Of a DNA stretch of 64,000 bases, positions 15,678 through 25,110 are shown piece after piece. The DNA is from Rhodoferax fermentans (GTDB lineage Bacteria > Pseudomonadota > Gammaproteobacteria > Burkholderiales > Burkholderiaceae_C). The stretch lies in NCBI RefSeq assembly GCF_002017865.1, contig NZ_MTJN01000002.1:4030001-4094000 (forward strand), read 5' to 3'. Positions within the stretch are counted from its first letter, which is position 1. Every line of letters begins with the position of its first letter. The translations under genes were made by a program, and so were the position numbers. Under the pieces are notes generated by a model. That model worked only from the letters and a program-made list of their open reading frames with translations, was not told the origin of the DNA and did no database searches.

Positions 15678-18644
15678 ATGACCGACGCACCGCAGCAACC
15701 TGGCTTGAACAGCCTGTCCAAATCCTTTGAGCCCGCCGCCCTGGAAGCCCACTGGGGCCCGGAGTGGGAAAAGCGTGGTTATGGCACAGCGGGTGCCCGG
15801 GGCACCGGCCAGCCTGATGCCGAGGCCGCTGCGCGCGGTGACAACTTCTGCATCCAGCTGCCGCCACCGAATGTGACCGGCACGCTGCACATGGGCCACG
15901 CGTTCAACCAGACCATCATGGACAGCCTGACGCGTTACCACCGCATGGCGGGCTTTAACACCGCCTGGATTCCGGGCACCGACCACGCCGGTATTGCCAC
16001 CCAGATCGTGGTCGAGCGCCAGTTGCAAGCCCAAGGCATCAGCCGCCACGACATGGGCCCGACACCGGCGGAAGCCCGCAAGAACTTCGTGAGCAAGGTC
16101 TGGGAGTGGAAGGAAAAGAGTGGCAACACCATCACCACCCAGATGCGCCGTATGGGCGACACGGTGGACTGGAGCCGCGAGTACTTCACGATGGACCCCA
16201 AGCTGTCCAAAACCGTGACCGAAACCTTTGTGCGCCTGTACGAGCAAGGCCTGATCTACCGTGGCAAACGCCTGGTCAACTGGGACCCGGTGCTGATGAG
16301 CGCCGTAAGTGACCTGGAAGTGGAATCTGAAGAAGAAGACGGCAGCCTGTGGCACATCATGTACCCGTTTGCCGACGGCCCGCAGCTGGTCAACGGCGAG
16401 ATGGCGCCCGGCCTGGTCGTGGCCACCACCCGGCCTGAGACCATGCTGGGCGACGTGGCCGCCATGGTGCACCCCGAGGACGAACGTTACGCCCACCTGA
16501 TCGGCAAACACGTCACCCTGCCCTTGTGCAATCGGACCATCCCGATCATTGCCGATGACTATGTGGACAAGGCTTTTGGCACCGGTGTCGTCAAGGTGAC
16601 GCCAGCGCATGACCAAAACGACTACCAAGTCGGCCAGCGCCACAAGTTGCCGATGATCTGTGTGCTCACGCTCGATGCAAAAATTGATAGCAATGCACCC
16701 AGTGCCTATGTGGGCCTGGACCGCTTTGCAGCCCGAAAACAAATCGTTAAAGACCTGCAGGCTTTAGAGCTGATGGTCGAGATCAAAAAACACAAACTGA
16801 TGGTGCCGCGTTGCGCCCGCACCGGCCAGGTGATTGAGCCGATGCTGACCGACCAATGGTTTGTGGCGATGTCGAAGGTGTCTGAGCAAGACCCCACTGG
16901 CAAGTCCATCACCCAAAAAGCCATCGACGCGGTGCAGTCTGGCGAAGTGAAGTTTGTGCCTGAGAACTGGGTCAACACCTACAACCAGTGGATGAACAAC
17001 ATCCAGGACTGGTGCATCAGCCGCCAGCTCTGGTGGGGCCATCAGATCCCTGCCTGGTATGCCGAGGACGGTACGGTTTTTGTAGCGCGTAACGAAGAAG
17101 ACGCCAGGGCTCAAGCCCAAAAAGCTGGTTATACCGGCACCCTCAAGCGTGACGACGACGTGCTCGACACCTGGTACTCCAGCGCGCTGGTGCCGTTCAG
17201 CACCATGGGCTGGCCAGAAAAAACACCCGACTACGACCTCTACCTGCCCAGCAGCGTGCTGGTCACGGGTTACGACATCATCTTTTTCTGGGTCGCCCGG
17301 ATGATCATGATGACCACGCATTTCACCGGTAAGGTGCCGTTCAAACACGTCTACATCCACGGCCTGGTGCGCGACGCACAGGGCCACAAGATGAGCAAGT
17401 CTGAAGGCAATGTGCTCGACCCGGTCGACCTGATCGACGGCATTGCCCTGCCCGAGCTGCTGGTCAAACGCGCCGAAGGTCTGCGCAAGCCCGAAACCGC
17501 TCCCCAGGTGCGCAAAAACACCGAGAAAGAGTTCCCCAACGGCATTCCCGCCTTTGGTGCCGATGCACTGCGCTTCACCTTTGCCTCACTGGCCTCGCTG
17601 GGCCGCAGCATCAACTTTGATGCGAAACGCTGCGAGGGCTACCGCAACTTCTGTAACAAACTCTGGAACGCCAGCCGTTTTGTGCTGATGAACTGCGAAG
17701 GCCAGGACTGTGGCTTGAACGAGCACAGCCCAGCCGAATGCGCCACAGGCGACTACCTGAAGTTCAGCCAGGCGGATCGCTGGATCGTCTCGCTGCTGCA
17801 AAAAGCCGAGGCGGATGTCACCCAAGGTTTTGCCGACTACCGGCTCGACAACGTCGCCAGCACAATTTACGACTTTGTCTGGAACGAGTTCTGCGACTGG
17901 TACCTGGAAATCGCCAAGGTGCAGATCCAGACCGGCGACGAGGCGCAAAAACGCGCCACCCGCCGCACCCTGATCCGCACGCTCGAAGTCATTTTGCGGC
18001 TGGCGCACCCGATCATTCCGTTTGTCACCGAAGAACTCTGGCAAAAGGTGGCGCCAGTTGCGGGGCGGCTAGCCCCCGCAACCTCCGAACCTTCGGGCCG
18101 CGCTGGCGCCTCAGTGGCGATTGCGGCCTACCCAGTGAGCCAACCCGAGCGCATCGACCCCGCTGCCATCGCCCACGTGGCCAAGCTCAAAACCTTGGTC
18201 GACGCCTGCCGCAACCTGCGTGGCGAGATGAATGTGTCACCCGCCACCCGGCTGCCGCTGTTTGTGTTGGCAGGCTCCCCTGCCGAAGCCGCTTTCATGA
18301 CCGAGGCCGCACCGGTGTTGCAGGCGCTGGCCAAACTCAATGAAGTTCGTGTGTTCAGCGACGAAGCGACCTGGGCCGCTGCCGCACAAGCTGCACCTGT
18401 GGCGGTGGTGGGCGAAGCACGAATCTGCCTCTTTATGGAAATCGACGTGGCCGCTGAGAAAGCCCGCCTGGGCAAGGAGCTGGCGCGGCTTGAAGGCGAA
18501 ATCGCCAAAGCCAACGGCAAACTCGGTAACGAGTCCTTTGTGGCGCGGGCCCCGGCTGCGGTGATTGATCAGGAACGCAAACGTCTGGCTGACTTTGAAG
18601 CCACGGTGGCCAAGGTCAAAGACCAGCTGGCACGCCTGGGCTGA
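15678..18644 (+). CDS. valS: Valyl-tRNA synthetase
   Basis: A 988-residue class I synthetase that charges tRNA-Val and edits Thr. The HIGH motif appears as HMGH in [15 protein letters not shown] (about residue 71), the KMSKS motif as [13 protein letters not shown] (about 571), and [10 protein letters not shown] marks the editing domain. A C-terminal coiled coil (about 920-985, [20 protein letters not shown]) completes it. Small non-conserved inserts near residues 334-350 and 800-812 may come from repeat-like DNA. The ATG at 15678 directly follows the inverted-repeat element. Somewhat longer than E. coli ValS (951). Confidence 0.96.
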   Translation: MTDAPQQPGLNSLSKSFEPAALEAHWGPEWEKRGYGTAGARGTGQPDAEAAARGDNFCIQLPPPNVTGTLHMGHAFNQTIMDSLTRYHRMAGFNTAWIPGTDHAGIATQIVVERQLQAQGISRHDMGPTPAEARKNFVSKVWEWKEKSGNTITTQMRRMGDTVDWSREYFTMDPKLSKTVTETFVRLYEQGLIYRGKRLVNWDPVLMSAVSDLEVESEEEDGSLWHIMYPFADGPQLVNGEMAPGLVVATTRPETMLGDVAAMVHPEDERYAHLIGKHVTLPLCNRTIPIIADDYVDKAFGTGVVKVTPAHDQNDYQVGQRHKLPMICVLTLDAKIDSNAPSAYVGLDRFAARKQIVKDLQALELMVEIKKHKLMVPRCARTGQVIEPMLTDQWFVAMSKVSEQDPTGKSITQKAIDAVQSGEVKFVPENWVNTYNQWMNNIQDWCISRQLWWGHQIPAWYAEDGTVFVARNEEDARAQAQKAGYTGTLKRDDDVLDTWYSSALVPFSTMGWPEKTPDYDLYLPSSVLVTGYDIIFFWVARMIMMTTHFTGKVPFKHVYIHGLVRDAQGHKMSKSEGNVLDPVDLIDGIALPELLVKRAEGLRKPETAPQVRKNTEKEFPNGIPAFGADALRFTFASLASLGRSINFDAKRCEGYRNFCNKLWNASRFVLMNCEGQDCGLNEHSPAECATGDYLKFSQADRWIVSLLQKAEADVTQGFADYRLDNVASTIYDFVWNEFCDWYLEIAKVQIQTGDEAQKRATRRTLIRTLEVILRLAHPIIPFVTEELWQKVAPVAGRLAPATSEPSGRAGASVAIAAYPVSQPERIDPAAIAHVAKLKTLVDACRNLRGEMNVSPATRLPLFVLAGSPAEAAFMTEAAPVLQALAKLNEVRVFSDEATWAAAAQAAPVAVVGEARICLFMEIDVAAEKARLGKELARLEGEIAKANGKLGNESFVARAPAAVIDQERKRLADFEATVAKVKDQLARLG

Positions 18645-18730
18645 TGTGAATGGGGGCCGCCACGCTGCGGCCATGACTGAAACTCTGGGGGCAGAGGGGC
18701 AACCACGGCCGCCCCTTGCCCCCGCCAGGG

Positions 18731-18958
18731 TCAACGGCGGCGCAGCACGTGGATGTAGGTGTCGTGCACGGTTTGCTGGTCCAGCAACTCGTTGCCGGTC
18801 TGCCGGGCAAAGGCCTTGAAGTCGCGCATCGAGCCCACGTCGGTGGCAATTACCTGCAGCGTCTGGCCGCTTTCCATGGTGCTCAAGGCCTTTTTGGCGT
18901 GCAGGATGGGCAGCGGGCAGTTCAGGCCGCTGGTGTCGATCTCTTTGTCAATGTGCAT
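18731..18958 (-). CDS. TusA-family sulfurtransferase
   Basis: A 75-residue protein of the TusA/YeeD/SirA family with the signature SGLNCPLPILHAKKAL, whose Cys-Pro-x-Pro Cys carries persulfide sulfur. The segment ATDVGSMRDFKAFARQTGN is the conserved second half. The start at 18958 has an AGGAAACAG ribosome site. The downstream position next to cysM (32-bp gap, same strand) suggests a role in sulfur trafficking. Whether it serves tRNA thiolation or another sulfur acceptor cannot be told. Confidence 0.88.
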   Translation of the reverse strand: MHIDKEIDTSGLNCPLPILHAKKALSTMESGQTLQVIATDVGSMRDFKAFARQTGNELLDQQTVHDTYIHVLRRR

Positions 18959-18989
18959 GGCTGTTTCCTGATAAATTGGGGGTCTGGAC

Positions 18990-19892
18990 TCACGCCGGGA
19001 ACACACCGGTGGACAGATACCGGTCGCCCCGGTCGCAGACAACGAAGACAATTGTCGCGTGGCGCGCGGTTTTGGCAATCTCTTGCGCCACCCAGCACGC
19101 GCCCGCCGCTGAAATACCGGCAAAAATGCCTTCCTCACGCGCCAGTGTGCGGCACATGGCCTCGGCATCTTCCTGGCTCACGTACATCAGCTCATCGACA
19201 TGGGTTGGGTCATAAATCTTGGGCAGATAAGCCTCGGGCCATTTGCGGATGCCCGGAATGCGTGAGCCCTCATGCGGCTGCACCCCGATGATCTTGATCG
19301 CGGGGTTCTTCTTTTTGAGGTATTGCGACACACCGGTGATGGTGCCGGTGGTGCCCATGGCACTGACAAAATGGGTGATCTTGCCCTTGGTGTCGGCCCA
19401 GATTTCGGGGCCGGTGGTCTCCACATGGATACGCGGGTTGTCCTGGTTGGCAAACTGATCAAGCATGCGGCCCTTGCCTTCACGTTGCATCTGCTCGGCC
19501 AGGTCACGTGAGTACTCCATGCCACCACTCTTGGGAGTGAGGATCAGCTCGGCACCAAAAGCCTTCATGGTCTGCGCGCGCTCAATCGACAGGTCCTCGG
19601 GCATGATCAGGATCATCTTGTAACCCTTGACGGCCGCCGCCATGGCCAGCGCAATGCCGGTGTTACCCGAGGTGGCCTCGATCAGCGTGTCACCCGGTTT
19701 GATCTCACCGCGCTCTTGCGCCCGCACAATCATCGAAAACGCGGCCCGGTCCTTGACCGAACCGGCCGGGTTGTTGCCCTCCAACTTGCCCAAAATCACG
19801 TTGCCGTTGAGCTGATTGACATCAGCCGCCAGCCTCTGCAAACGCACCAACGGTGTTTTGCCAATCAAATCTTCAATAGTTGGATATTTCAT
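18990..19892 (-). CDS. cysM: Cysteine synthase B
   Basis: A 300-residue PLP enzyme making cysteine from O-acetylserine and sulfide (or S-sulfocysteine from thiosulfate). The PLP lysine is in NNPAGSVKDRAAFSMI, the phosphate-binding loop is EATSGNTGIALAMA, and the later GTTGTITGVSQYLK is conserved. The KIIGVQPHEGSRIPGIRKWP segment is typical of CysM rather than CysK. The ATG at 19892 has a GAGG ribosome site. It is followed by a TusA-like gene on the same strand. Confidence 0.94.
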   Translation of the reverse strand: MKYPTIEDLIGKTPLVRLQRLAADVNQLNGNVILGKLEGNNPAGSVKDRAAFSMIVRAQERGEIKPGDTLIEATSGNTGIALAMAAAVKGYKMILIMPEDLSIERAQTMKAFGAELILTPKSGGMEYSRDLAEQMQREGKGRMLDQFANQDNPRIHVETTGPEIWADTKGKITHFVSAMGTTGTITGVSQYLKKKNPAIKIIGVQPHEGSRIPGIRKWPEAYLPKIYDPTHVDELMYVSQEDAEAMCRTLAREEGIFAGISAAGACWVAQEIAKTARHATIVFVVCDRGDRYLSTGVFPA

Positions 19893-19929
19893 ACCTCACA
19901 CTGTGCCATAATTCGGCCTCTCTCCCATA

Positions 19930-20014
19930 GCCCGGGTGGTGAAATTGGTAGACGCAGGGGACTCAAAATCCCCCTCCGAAAGGAGTGCCGGTTCGATTCC
20001 GGCCCCGGGCACCA
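19930..20014 (+). tRNA. tRNA-Leu (anticodon CAA)
   Basis: An 85-nt class II tRNA. The acceptor stem GCCCGGG pairs with CCCGGGC and CCA is encoded (20012-20014). The anticodon loop CTCAAAA gives CAA. A long variable arm (CCTCCGAAAGGAGT) and T-arm GGTTCGATTCC are present. Confidence 0.97.
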
Positions 20015-20037
20015 GAATTCTGTTTCGTAAATTGTCG

Positions 20038-20072
20038 AACCCGCACGTTGTACCAGCGTAGCGGGTTTTTTG
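20038..20072 (+). terminator. Rho-independent terminator after tRNA-Leu
   Basis: AACCCGC (20038-20044) pairs with GCGGGTT (20061-20067), followed by a run of T. It begins 24 nt after the tRNA 3' end. Confidence 0.85.
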
Positions 20073-20207
20073 TTGTCTCAGCGCTGTGGCAAGTTCTATT
20101 GAGGGACTTCAGCATGTGGTCTAGCTGGCAGATGAATGATCTGGACAAGCTGCGAATTGACGCTAGACCAAGCAGACAACCGCCAGGGCTGGGAGCAATG
20201 GCTTCTT

Positions 20208-21932
20208 TCAAACACCCTGGCCGCGAGCGGCCTGGGCTGCGGCACAAAATAGGCCCCGCATTTCCGCGTCCGTGCCCTCGCCCACGCTAAGCACTTGCAA
20301 GCTATTTGGTGTGTTGGTCTCCTGACGCTGGCCAGCCATGTCTTGCCAGATGGCGGCGATCTCCTGCCCGATGTGTTGGCTGTCATCGTCTTTGCCGACC
20401 ACCACCAGCACTTTCTCAAGAGGTGCGCGGCGTAACAAGGCCTCCAGCTCAAACCGGGTGCCAGCGCGCTGGTCGTTGTACTCACGCAGGTCAAGCATCA
20501 CCACGGCCGCCTGGTCGATCAAGGACAAGACCGTGGCCTGCCAGCTGGTGTTCGCACAGAACAACTCATGGACACGACAGCGGCCGTCGGGGTCACGCGT
20601 CTGATCCAGGGTCAACAGTGCCTGCTTGAGCGTGTCTGCGTCGGTGATGAAGCGCTGGTGCAAACTGCGCTGAAGATAGGCAAAAAACTCATCAGGCTCC
20701 AGGTAGGCGCCCGCCAGGTCGGGGCCTGCAATCATCCACACCGGGCCAGCAAAACGCCAGCGCGCCAGAAAGCGGTCGGTGAAGGCCTCTGAGCGCTCTG
20801 AGGGTTTGAACACCCTCAGCAGCAACAAAGCACCCAAGGGTTGGGGCGCGCGTCGAACGGTCCAGCGCAGGGCCACACGCTGCGCAACGCGCCATAACAA
20901 CCAAGACACCAAAATGGCAGTCCCCAGCCACTCCATGCTGTGTTGGGTGCGCTGCTCGAACGACAGCATCAACACTGCCGCAGCCACATAGGACGTGACC
21001 AAAGCCCAGTAGGCGCCCAAGGCCAATTGCTGCTCGCTGAACTTGCGTTCGGTGTACCGACGCGCCAGGCGCATCAGCATGCGCCATGAGCAGTACGCCG
21101 CGATGCCCAGCAACACCACAGAGGTCCCCCCCGCAAGCAACCAGTCCTGAAGCGTTGGCTCTGTATCTGGTGAGTCGTCAAACAGAACGAGCACCCAAAC
21201 CAGGGCACAAAACACCAGCAGGCCCACGGTGAATGCAGCGACCAAAGGCGGGCCAGCACCGCGCACCGCCGGACGCATGAATGTGACCAGGGTCAACGCC
21301 AACAACCCAGCGCAAAGGATGAAAACACCGCTGGTTAACCAGCCCTTCCCATCAAAAACCAGGCCAACACCAAAACACAGCAAAACCAAGACAAACACCG
21401 TCCAAACGCGGAACTCTCTGACGCCCGCCTGGAACGCCCAAGGCAGCGCTGCAGGCAACACAAGCATCGGCCACAACATCAGATGAACGCGCCAGGTGAC
21501 TGGATGTGCACTGTCACCGAACTCTTGACCAGTTGCGGCCGCAAAAACCGCAAGACCCAGAAAAAAAATGACGATCAGAAGCCACCAATACAGCAGGCCA
21601 CTGACAAACTGGACCCACAGCACCCATGCGCGAAGACGACGCGCAGGCCGGGTGGGGTCATCAGCCCCTGCTGGCTGGAAGGCATCTGCCGCGCACCAGG
21701 ATTGCTGCAAGTCAGCTGTCACCAGCGGCCTGTCGGTTGTTGGGGCGCCACGCGACTCGGTCGGGAGCACGATGTGGCTCACCGCTGTTTTGGCCTGCAG
21801 GTCAACCACGGCCCTGGCGTAGCGGCGCTTGATCCAAACCGCCAAACCAACAGCCAGTGGCACCAGCAGACACAGTAAAAAAGCGATCAGCGCGATCCAC
21901 TGGGTTGAGTTGAGCTCGTCATTCGAAGCCAT
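20208..21932 (-). CDS. Polytopic membrane protein with C-terminal alpha/beta (TIR-like?) domain
   Basis: A 574-residue protein. The N-terminal membrane helix (about residues 10-34) is followed by a soluble stretch and then seven or so hydrophobic segments between about 95 and 370. From about 370 to 574 it is soluble and alternates strands and helices: LLLLRVFKPSERSEAFTDR, PVWMIAGPDLAGAYLEPDEF, VHELFCANTSWQATVL, AAVVMLDLREYND, FELEALLRRAPLEKVLVVVG. This pattern resembles TIR-like or Rossmannoid domains, but I cannot name a family. The start at 21932 has a GGAGGG ribosome site. Its 5' end overlaps a short upstream ORF by 14 bp, and an Hcp gene is divergent from it about 570 bp away. A role in signalling, defence or T6SS-linked immunity is only a guess. 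Confidence 0.7.
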   Translation of the reverse strand: MASNDELNSTQWIALIAFLLCLLVPLAVGLAVWIKRRYARAVVDLQAKTAVSHIVLPTESRGAPTTDRPLVTADLQQSWCAADAFQPAGADDPTRPARRLRAWVLWVQFVSGLLYWWLLIVIFFLGLAVFAAATGQEFGDSAHPVTWRVHLMLWPMLVLPAALPWAFQAGVREFRVWTVFVLVLLCFGVGLVFDGKGWLTSGVFILCAGLLALTLVTFMRPAVRGAGPPLVAAFTVGLLVFCALVWVLVLFDDSPDTEPTLQDWLLAGGTSVVLLGIAAYCSWRMLMRLARRYTERKFSEQQLALGAYWALVTSYVAAAVLMLSFEQRTQHSMEWLGTAILVSWLLWRVAQRVALRWTVRRAPQPLGALLLLRVFKPSERSEAFTDRFLARWRFAGPVWMIAGPDLAGAYLEPDEFFAYLQRSLHQRFITDADTLKQALLTLDQTRDPDGRCRVHELFCANTSWQATVLSLIDQAAVVMLDLREYNDQRAGTRFELEALLRRAPLEKVLVVVGKDDDSQHIGQEIAAIWQDMAGQRQETNTPNSLQVLSVGEGTDAEMRGLFCAAAQAARGQGV

Positions 21933-22209
21933 GCGGGTGCCCTCCGAAGAATGTCTGCATTGTTGTCGCCGAGGTATTCCAGCCGCTGGCAAGCAACGAG
22001 GTCAGACCCTGGCGTCGGGGCTGATCTAGGTTGCTGCGCAGACCACTGATGGCAGACACCCGTTTAAGGTGGCTTGAGTGGACGACGCCATCGTACCCTG
22101 GGACCACTGCAGCGGTGTCGACCGGCTCTGGCCAAATGACGTAGGCCAGTTCATCCTGTGGGCGTTGATGAGCTTGCATCGCCTCCAGGCCTGCGATGGC
22201 ACCAGACAC
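21919..22209 (-). CDS. Short ORF coupled to the membrane protein, possibly a 5'-truncated gene
   Basis: A 96-residue frame from a GTG at 22209. An in-frame TAA lies about eight codons upstream, next to a copy of the palindromic repeat (22232-22270). Its end overlaps the membrane-protein gene by 14 bp and contains that gene's ribosome site, which suggests genuine translational coupling. The sequence (VSGAIAGLEAMQAH, LAYVIWPEPVD) looks like a C-terminal piece of a larger protein rather than a complete domain. I recognise no family. It may be the remnant of a gene cut by the repeat or by deletion. Confidence 0.4.
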   Translation of the reverse strand: MSGAIAGLEAMQAHQRPQDELAYVIWPEPVDTAAVVPGYDGVVHSSHLKRVSAISGLRSNLDQPRRQGLTSLLASGWNTSATTMQTFFGGHPHGFE

Positions 22210-22500
22210 ATCGCGATACCATTCCTGAAGTTATAGCTACCAGCCCTTACAAATCAAGGTCTAGAGGCCACTTTCATTTAACCTGACTTACCCGCCAGCT
22301 GCAGCGAGGCACGCAAAGTGGTATTGATGCGGGTTTGCCAGACATCACCGGAGGCGCACACATCGGTTGACCAGGGCTCGGGGCAGTTGGACGTTTGATG
22401 GGCGTTGAGACATAATTTTTTTGCACACAAGGTGCATTCCTCAGCCAGTCCAGGCTGACAGAGCAATCTCCATCGTCCAATCTCATAGCAGGGGAACACC
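22210..22500. other. Divergent promoter region with repeat, upstream of hcp
   Basis: Holds repeat copy 4 and presumably the promoters for hcp and the membrane-protein unit. No supported gene. An AT-rich patch (22412-22425) could be part of the hcp promoter. Confidence 0.4.
22232..22270. repeat. Short palindromic repeat (copy 4)
   Basis: TATAGCTACCAGCCCTTAC, then AAATCAAGG and TCTAGAGGCCA. It has the full outer and inner parts seen in other copies and lies just upstream of the truncated-looking ORF. Confidence 0.65.
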
Positions 22501-23001
22501 ATGGCACTGAACGCGTATTTGCGACTCAAGGGGCAAAAGACAGGTGATGTCAAAGGCTCGGTCACACAAAAAGGGCGAGAGGGAAAGATCATGGTCATTG
22601 CGGTGTCGCACAGCATCGTGTCGCCGCGTGACATCCAGTCGGGCTTGCCCACCGGCCAGCGCCAACACAAGCCGTTTGTGATCACAAAAGAGTCCGACAA
22701 GTCGTCGCCGCTGCTCTACAACATGCTGGTGACCAACGAAAACATCCTGGACTGGGAACTTCAGTTCTGGACGCCAACCCTGACGGCGACAGCGGGTAGC
22801 GGGCATGAGGTGCAGAGCCATTCCGTCAAACTCGTCAATGCGAACATCGCCTCCATCGACTTCCGGATGCCCAACAACAAGAACCCGGACTTGGCAAGGT
22901 ACACCGAGTATGAAGAAATCGCCTTCACGTACCAAAAGATTGTCTGGACGTGGAACGACGGCGGCATCACGGCTTCGGACGATTGGGGCACACGCGTTTA
23001 G
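22501..23001 (+). CDS. hcp: Hcp family type VI secretion protein (orphan)
   Basis: A 166-residue Hcp1/DUF796 protein, which forms hexameric rings of the T6SS inner tube and carries effectors. Family features are the N-terminal AYLRLKGQKTGDVKGSVTQKGREGKI, HKPFVITKESDKSSPLLYNML and the C-terminal EIAFTYQKIVWTWNDGG. A good AGGGGAACACC site precedes the ATG. No sheath, membrane-complex, ClpV or VgrG gene lies in the window, so this is an orphan hcp. The length is normal, with no C-terminal toxin extension. Confidence 0.9.
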   Translation: MALNAYLRLKGQKTGDVKGSVTQKGREGKIMVIAVSHSIVSPRDIQSGLPTGQRQHKPFVITKESDKSSPLLYNMLVTNENILDWELQFWTPTLTATAGSGHEVQSHSVKLVNANIASIDFRMPNNKNPDLARYTEYEEIAFTYQKIVWTWNDGGITASDDWGTRV

Positions 23002-23031
23002 TGCCAAAGAGGGTGTCTGCCCTCTCACCGC

Positions 23032-23973
23032 TCACGACCCCGCCAGCCCCTGCACGACCGTCGGGTAGTTCAGCCGCAGGCGCAGCTCTTTTTTGAGCCG
23101 GGTGTTGTCCATGCGCCGGGACTCACTCATGAAACTCAGCAGGGCCAATGGCAGGCGTTGTTGTGCCTCGGCGCGCGACAGGCGTTCGGGCCGGGGCAGG
23201 CCGTACAGGTCGGCGGCCAGCTCGAAGTACTCACCCATCTTCAGGCAGGTGTCGTCGTTGGTGTTATAGACCCGTTGCGGGGCGCCGCGCCACAGGGCGG
23301 CCACACAGGCGCGCGCCAGGTCGTCGGCGTGGATGTGGTTGGTGTAGACGTCGTCCTCGGCGCGCAGCATGGGTGTGCCGCGCAACAGGCGTTCACGCGG
23401 TGTGCCGCCCACGCGGTTGGGGGCGTAAATGCCGGGGATGCGCAGCACGGTGCTGGGCACACCCGTGGCGCGGCCATAGTGGCGCACCAGGCTTTCAGCA
23501 CAAATTCGCCTCTTGGCCCTTGATGTAAAAGGGCTAGCAGCTCTTGTTTCTGTAGCTACTGCACCTTCGCAGTCGCCATACACACCGCTGGTGGAGCCGT
23601 ACACCAGCGACTCGGGCTGGCTGCGCCTGCGCAGCACACGTGTCAGCGCACGGGTGCGCGGGTCGCCCGGCACACTCTCCAGCGGCGGCGCCAGATGCAC
23701 CACACGGGTCGCCAGACCGGCCAGGCGGCGCAGACTGGCCGGTTCATCCAGGTTGCCCAGCAGCGGTGTGATGCCTAGGGCGCGCAGCTCAGCCAGGCGG
23801 GTGGCGCTGGAGGTCAGCGCGAGCAGGCGCACTTGGCGGTGCATCAGGGCCGCCACGCGCAGGCCAACATCACCACAGCCCACCAGCAGCACACGTTCAC
23901 GCCGGAAACGGGCGGGCAAGGCGCCAGGGCGGGTGGCGTACAAAAGGGGAGACGTGCTTGTTAATGCGGGCAA
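23032..23973 (-). CDS. NAD-dependent epimerase/dehydratase (YeeZ-like SDR)
   Basis: A 313-residue extended SDR of the YeeZ-like group. The nucleotide-binding loop is VLLVGCGDVGLRVA; the later VYGSTSGVYGD carries the Ser/Tyr region, though the active Tyr-x-x-x-Lys is not classical. The start appears to be TTG (23973) with AAGGATC upstream, since no ATG precedes the Rossmann motif. Residues around 146-158 (TRAASPFTSRAK) are encoded by a copy of the palindromic repeat, replacing a stretch usually variable in homologues. It is divergent from the ferredoxin-reductase gene. The substrate is unknown. Confidence 0.82.
   Translation of the reverse strand: MPALTSTSPLLYATRPGALPARFRRERVLLVGCGDVGLRVAALMHRQVRLLALTSSATRLAELRALGITPLLGNLDEPASLRRLAGLATRVVHLAPPLESVPGDPRTRALTRVLRRRSQPESLVYGSTSGVYGDCEGAVATETRAASPFTSRAKRRICAESLVRHYGRATGVPSTVLRIPGIYAPNRVGGTPRERLLRGTPMLRAEDDVYTNHIHADDLARACVAALWRGAPQRVYNTNDDTCLKMGEYFELAADLYGLPRPERLSRAEAQQRLPLALLSFMSESRRMDNTRLKKELRLRLNYPTVVQGLAGS
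23516..23542. repeat. Short palindromic repeat (copy 5) inside the SDR gene
   Basis: GCCCTTGAT ... AAAAGGGC core followed by TAGCAGCT. It is translated in frame on the minus strand without disrupting the ORF. Confidence 0.65.
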
Positions 23974-24020
23974 AATGTGATCCTTCCAGTTTTGATTTCA
24001 GCGCCTAGGATAACGACAAC

Positions 24021-25091
24021 ATGAGCTCTGCCGCCACCTCCCCCGCCACTTTTCAGGTCACCATGGTGCCCAGCCAGCGCACGTTCAGCGTCGACCCTGG
24101 CGAGACCCTGCTGGCCGGTGGCATCCGCCAAGGGGTCAACCTGCCTTATGGCTGCAAAGACGGCGCCTGTGGCTCCTGCAAATGCAAAAAACTCAGCGGC
24201 AGTGTGGAACACGGCAGCTACCAGGCCAAGGCTCTGAGTGAGGACGAACAGGCTCAGGGTTTTGTGCTGACCTGCTGCGCCACCGCCACCAGCGATGTGG
24301 TGCTGGAGTCGCGCCAGGTCACGGCCGAGGGCGCGTTCCCGATCAAGAAAATGCCGACCCGCCTCAAGCTGATGGAAAAGAAGTCAGACGACGTGATGCG
24401 CCTGCAACTGCAGCTGCCCGCCAACGAAGCTTTTCAATACCACGCCGGGCAATACATCGACTTTCTGCTGCCCGGTGGCCTGCGCCGTAGTTATTCAATG
24501 GCCAACGCACCCCACACCCTGGCGGCGGGCGAAGGCATCGAACTGCACATCCGCCATATGCCCGGCGGCAAGTTCACCGACCAGGTGTTTGGCACGATGA
24601 AAGAGCGCGACATCCTGCGCATCGAGGGGCCGTTTGGCAGCTTCTACCTGCGCGAAGGCAGCAGCAAACCGATCATCTTGCTGGCCTCGGGCACCGGGTT
24701 TGCCCCGCTCAAAGCGCTGATCGAATACATGCAGTTTGCCAAAATCAGCCGCCCGGTCACGCTGTACTGGGGTGGGCGCAGGCCTGCTGACCTGTACATG
24801 GCGGACTGGGTGCAGGCCAAGCTGGCCGAGATGCCGAACCTGCGCTATGTGCCGGTGGTGTCCGACGCCTTGCCCGAGGACGGCTGGACGGGCCGCACCG
24901 GTTTTGTGCACCAGGCGGTGCTGCAAGACACCCCCGATCTGTCGGCCTACCAGGTGTATGCCTGTGGTGCGCCGATTGTGGTGGCGTCTGCCCAGCGCGA
25001 CTACCTCCAGGCCGGGCTACCGGTCGACGAGTTTTATGCCGATTCATTCACCTCCGAGGCCGACAAGGCAGCGGACGGCGCCGCTGTTTAA
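24021..25091 (+). CDS. 2Fe-2S ferredoxin-NAD(P)H oxidoreductase (AscD/flavin reductase-like)
   Basis: A 356-residue electron-transfer protein. It has an N-terminal plant-type 2Fe-2S domain (Cys in GCKDGACGSCKCKK, plus a distal Cys in LTCCATA), an FAD-binding domain (LRRSYSMANAP) and an NAD-binding domain (ILLASGTGFAPLKALIEY, ending in YACGAPIVV). This layout matches CDP-6-deoxy-delta-3,4-glucoseen reductase homologues and oxygenase reductases. In Burkholderiales such genes are often annotated ascD without deoxysugar context, and no sugar cluster is visible here. It probably feeds electrons to an unidentified oxygenase. The Bug-type gene follows after 19 bp. Confidence 0.87.
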   Translation: MSSAATSPATFQVTMVPSQRTFSVDPGETLLAGGIRQGVNLPYGCKDGACGSCKCKKLSGSVEHGSYQAKALSEDEQAQGFVLTCCATATSDVVLESRQVTAEGAFPIKKMPTRLKLMEKKSDDVMRLQLQLPANEAFQYHAGQYIDFLLPGGLRRSYSMANAPHTLAAGEGIELHIRHMPGGKFTDQVFGTMKERDILRIEGPFGSFYLREGSSKPIILLASGTGFAPLKALIEYMQFAKISRPVTLYWGGRRPADLYMADWVQAKLAEMPNLRYVPVVSDALPEDGWTGRTGFVHQAVLQDTPDLSAYQVYACGAPIVVASAQRDYLQAGLPVDEFYADSFTSEADKAADGAAV

Positions 25092-25110
25092 ACCAAGACA
25101 AGGACCTGTC

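Noticed and set aside
16683..16735. Possible palindromic-repeat remnant inside valS
   Set aside because: TTGATAGCAATGCACCCAG resembles the outer part of the repeat, but the inner palindrome is missing.
22278..22700. Minus-strand open frame opposite the hcp start
   Set aside because: It overlaps the Hcp coding sequence and shows no domain; only its last third lies outside hcp.
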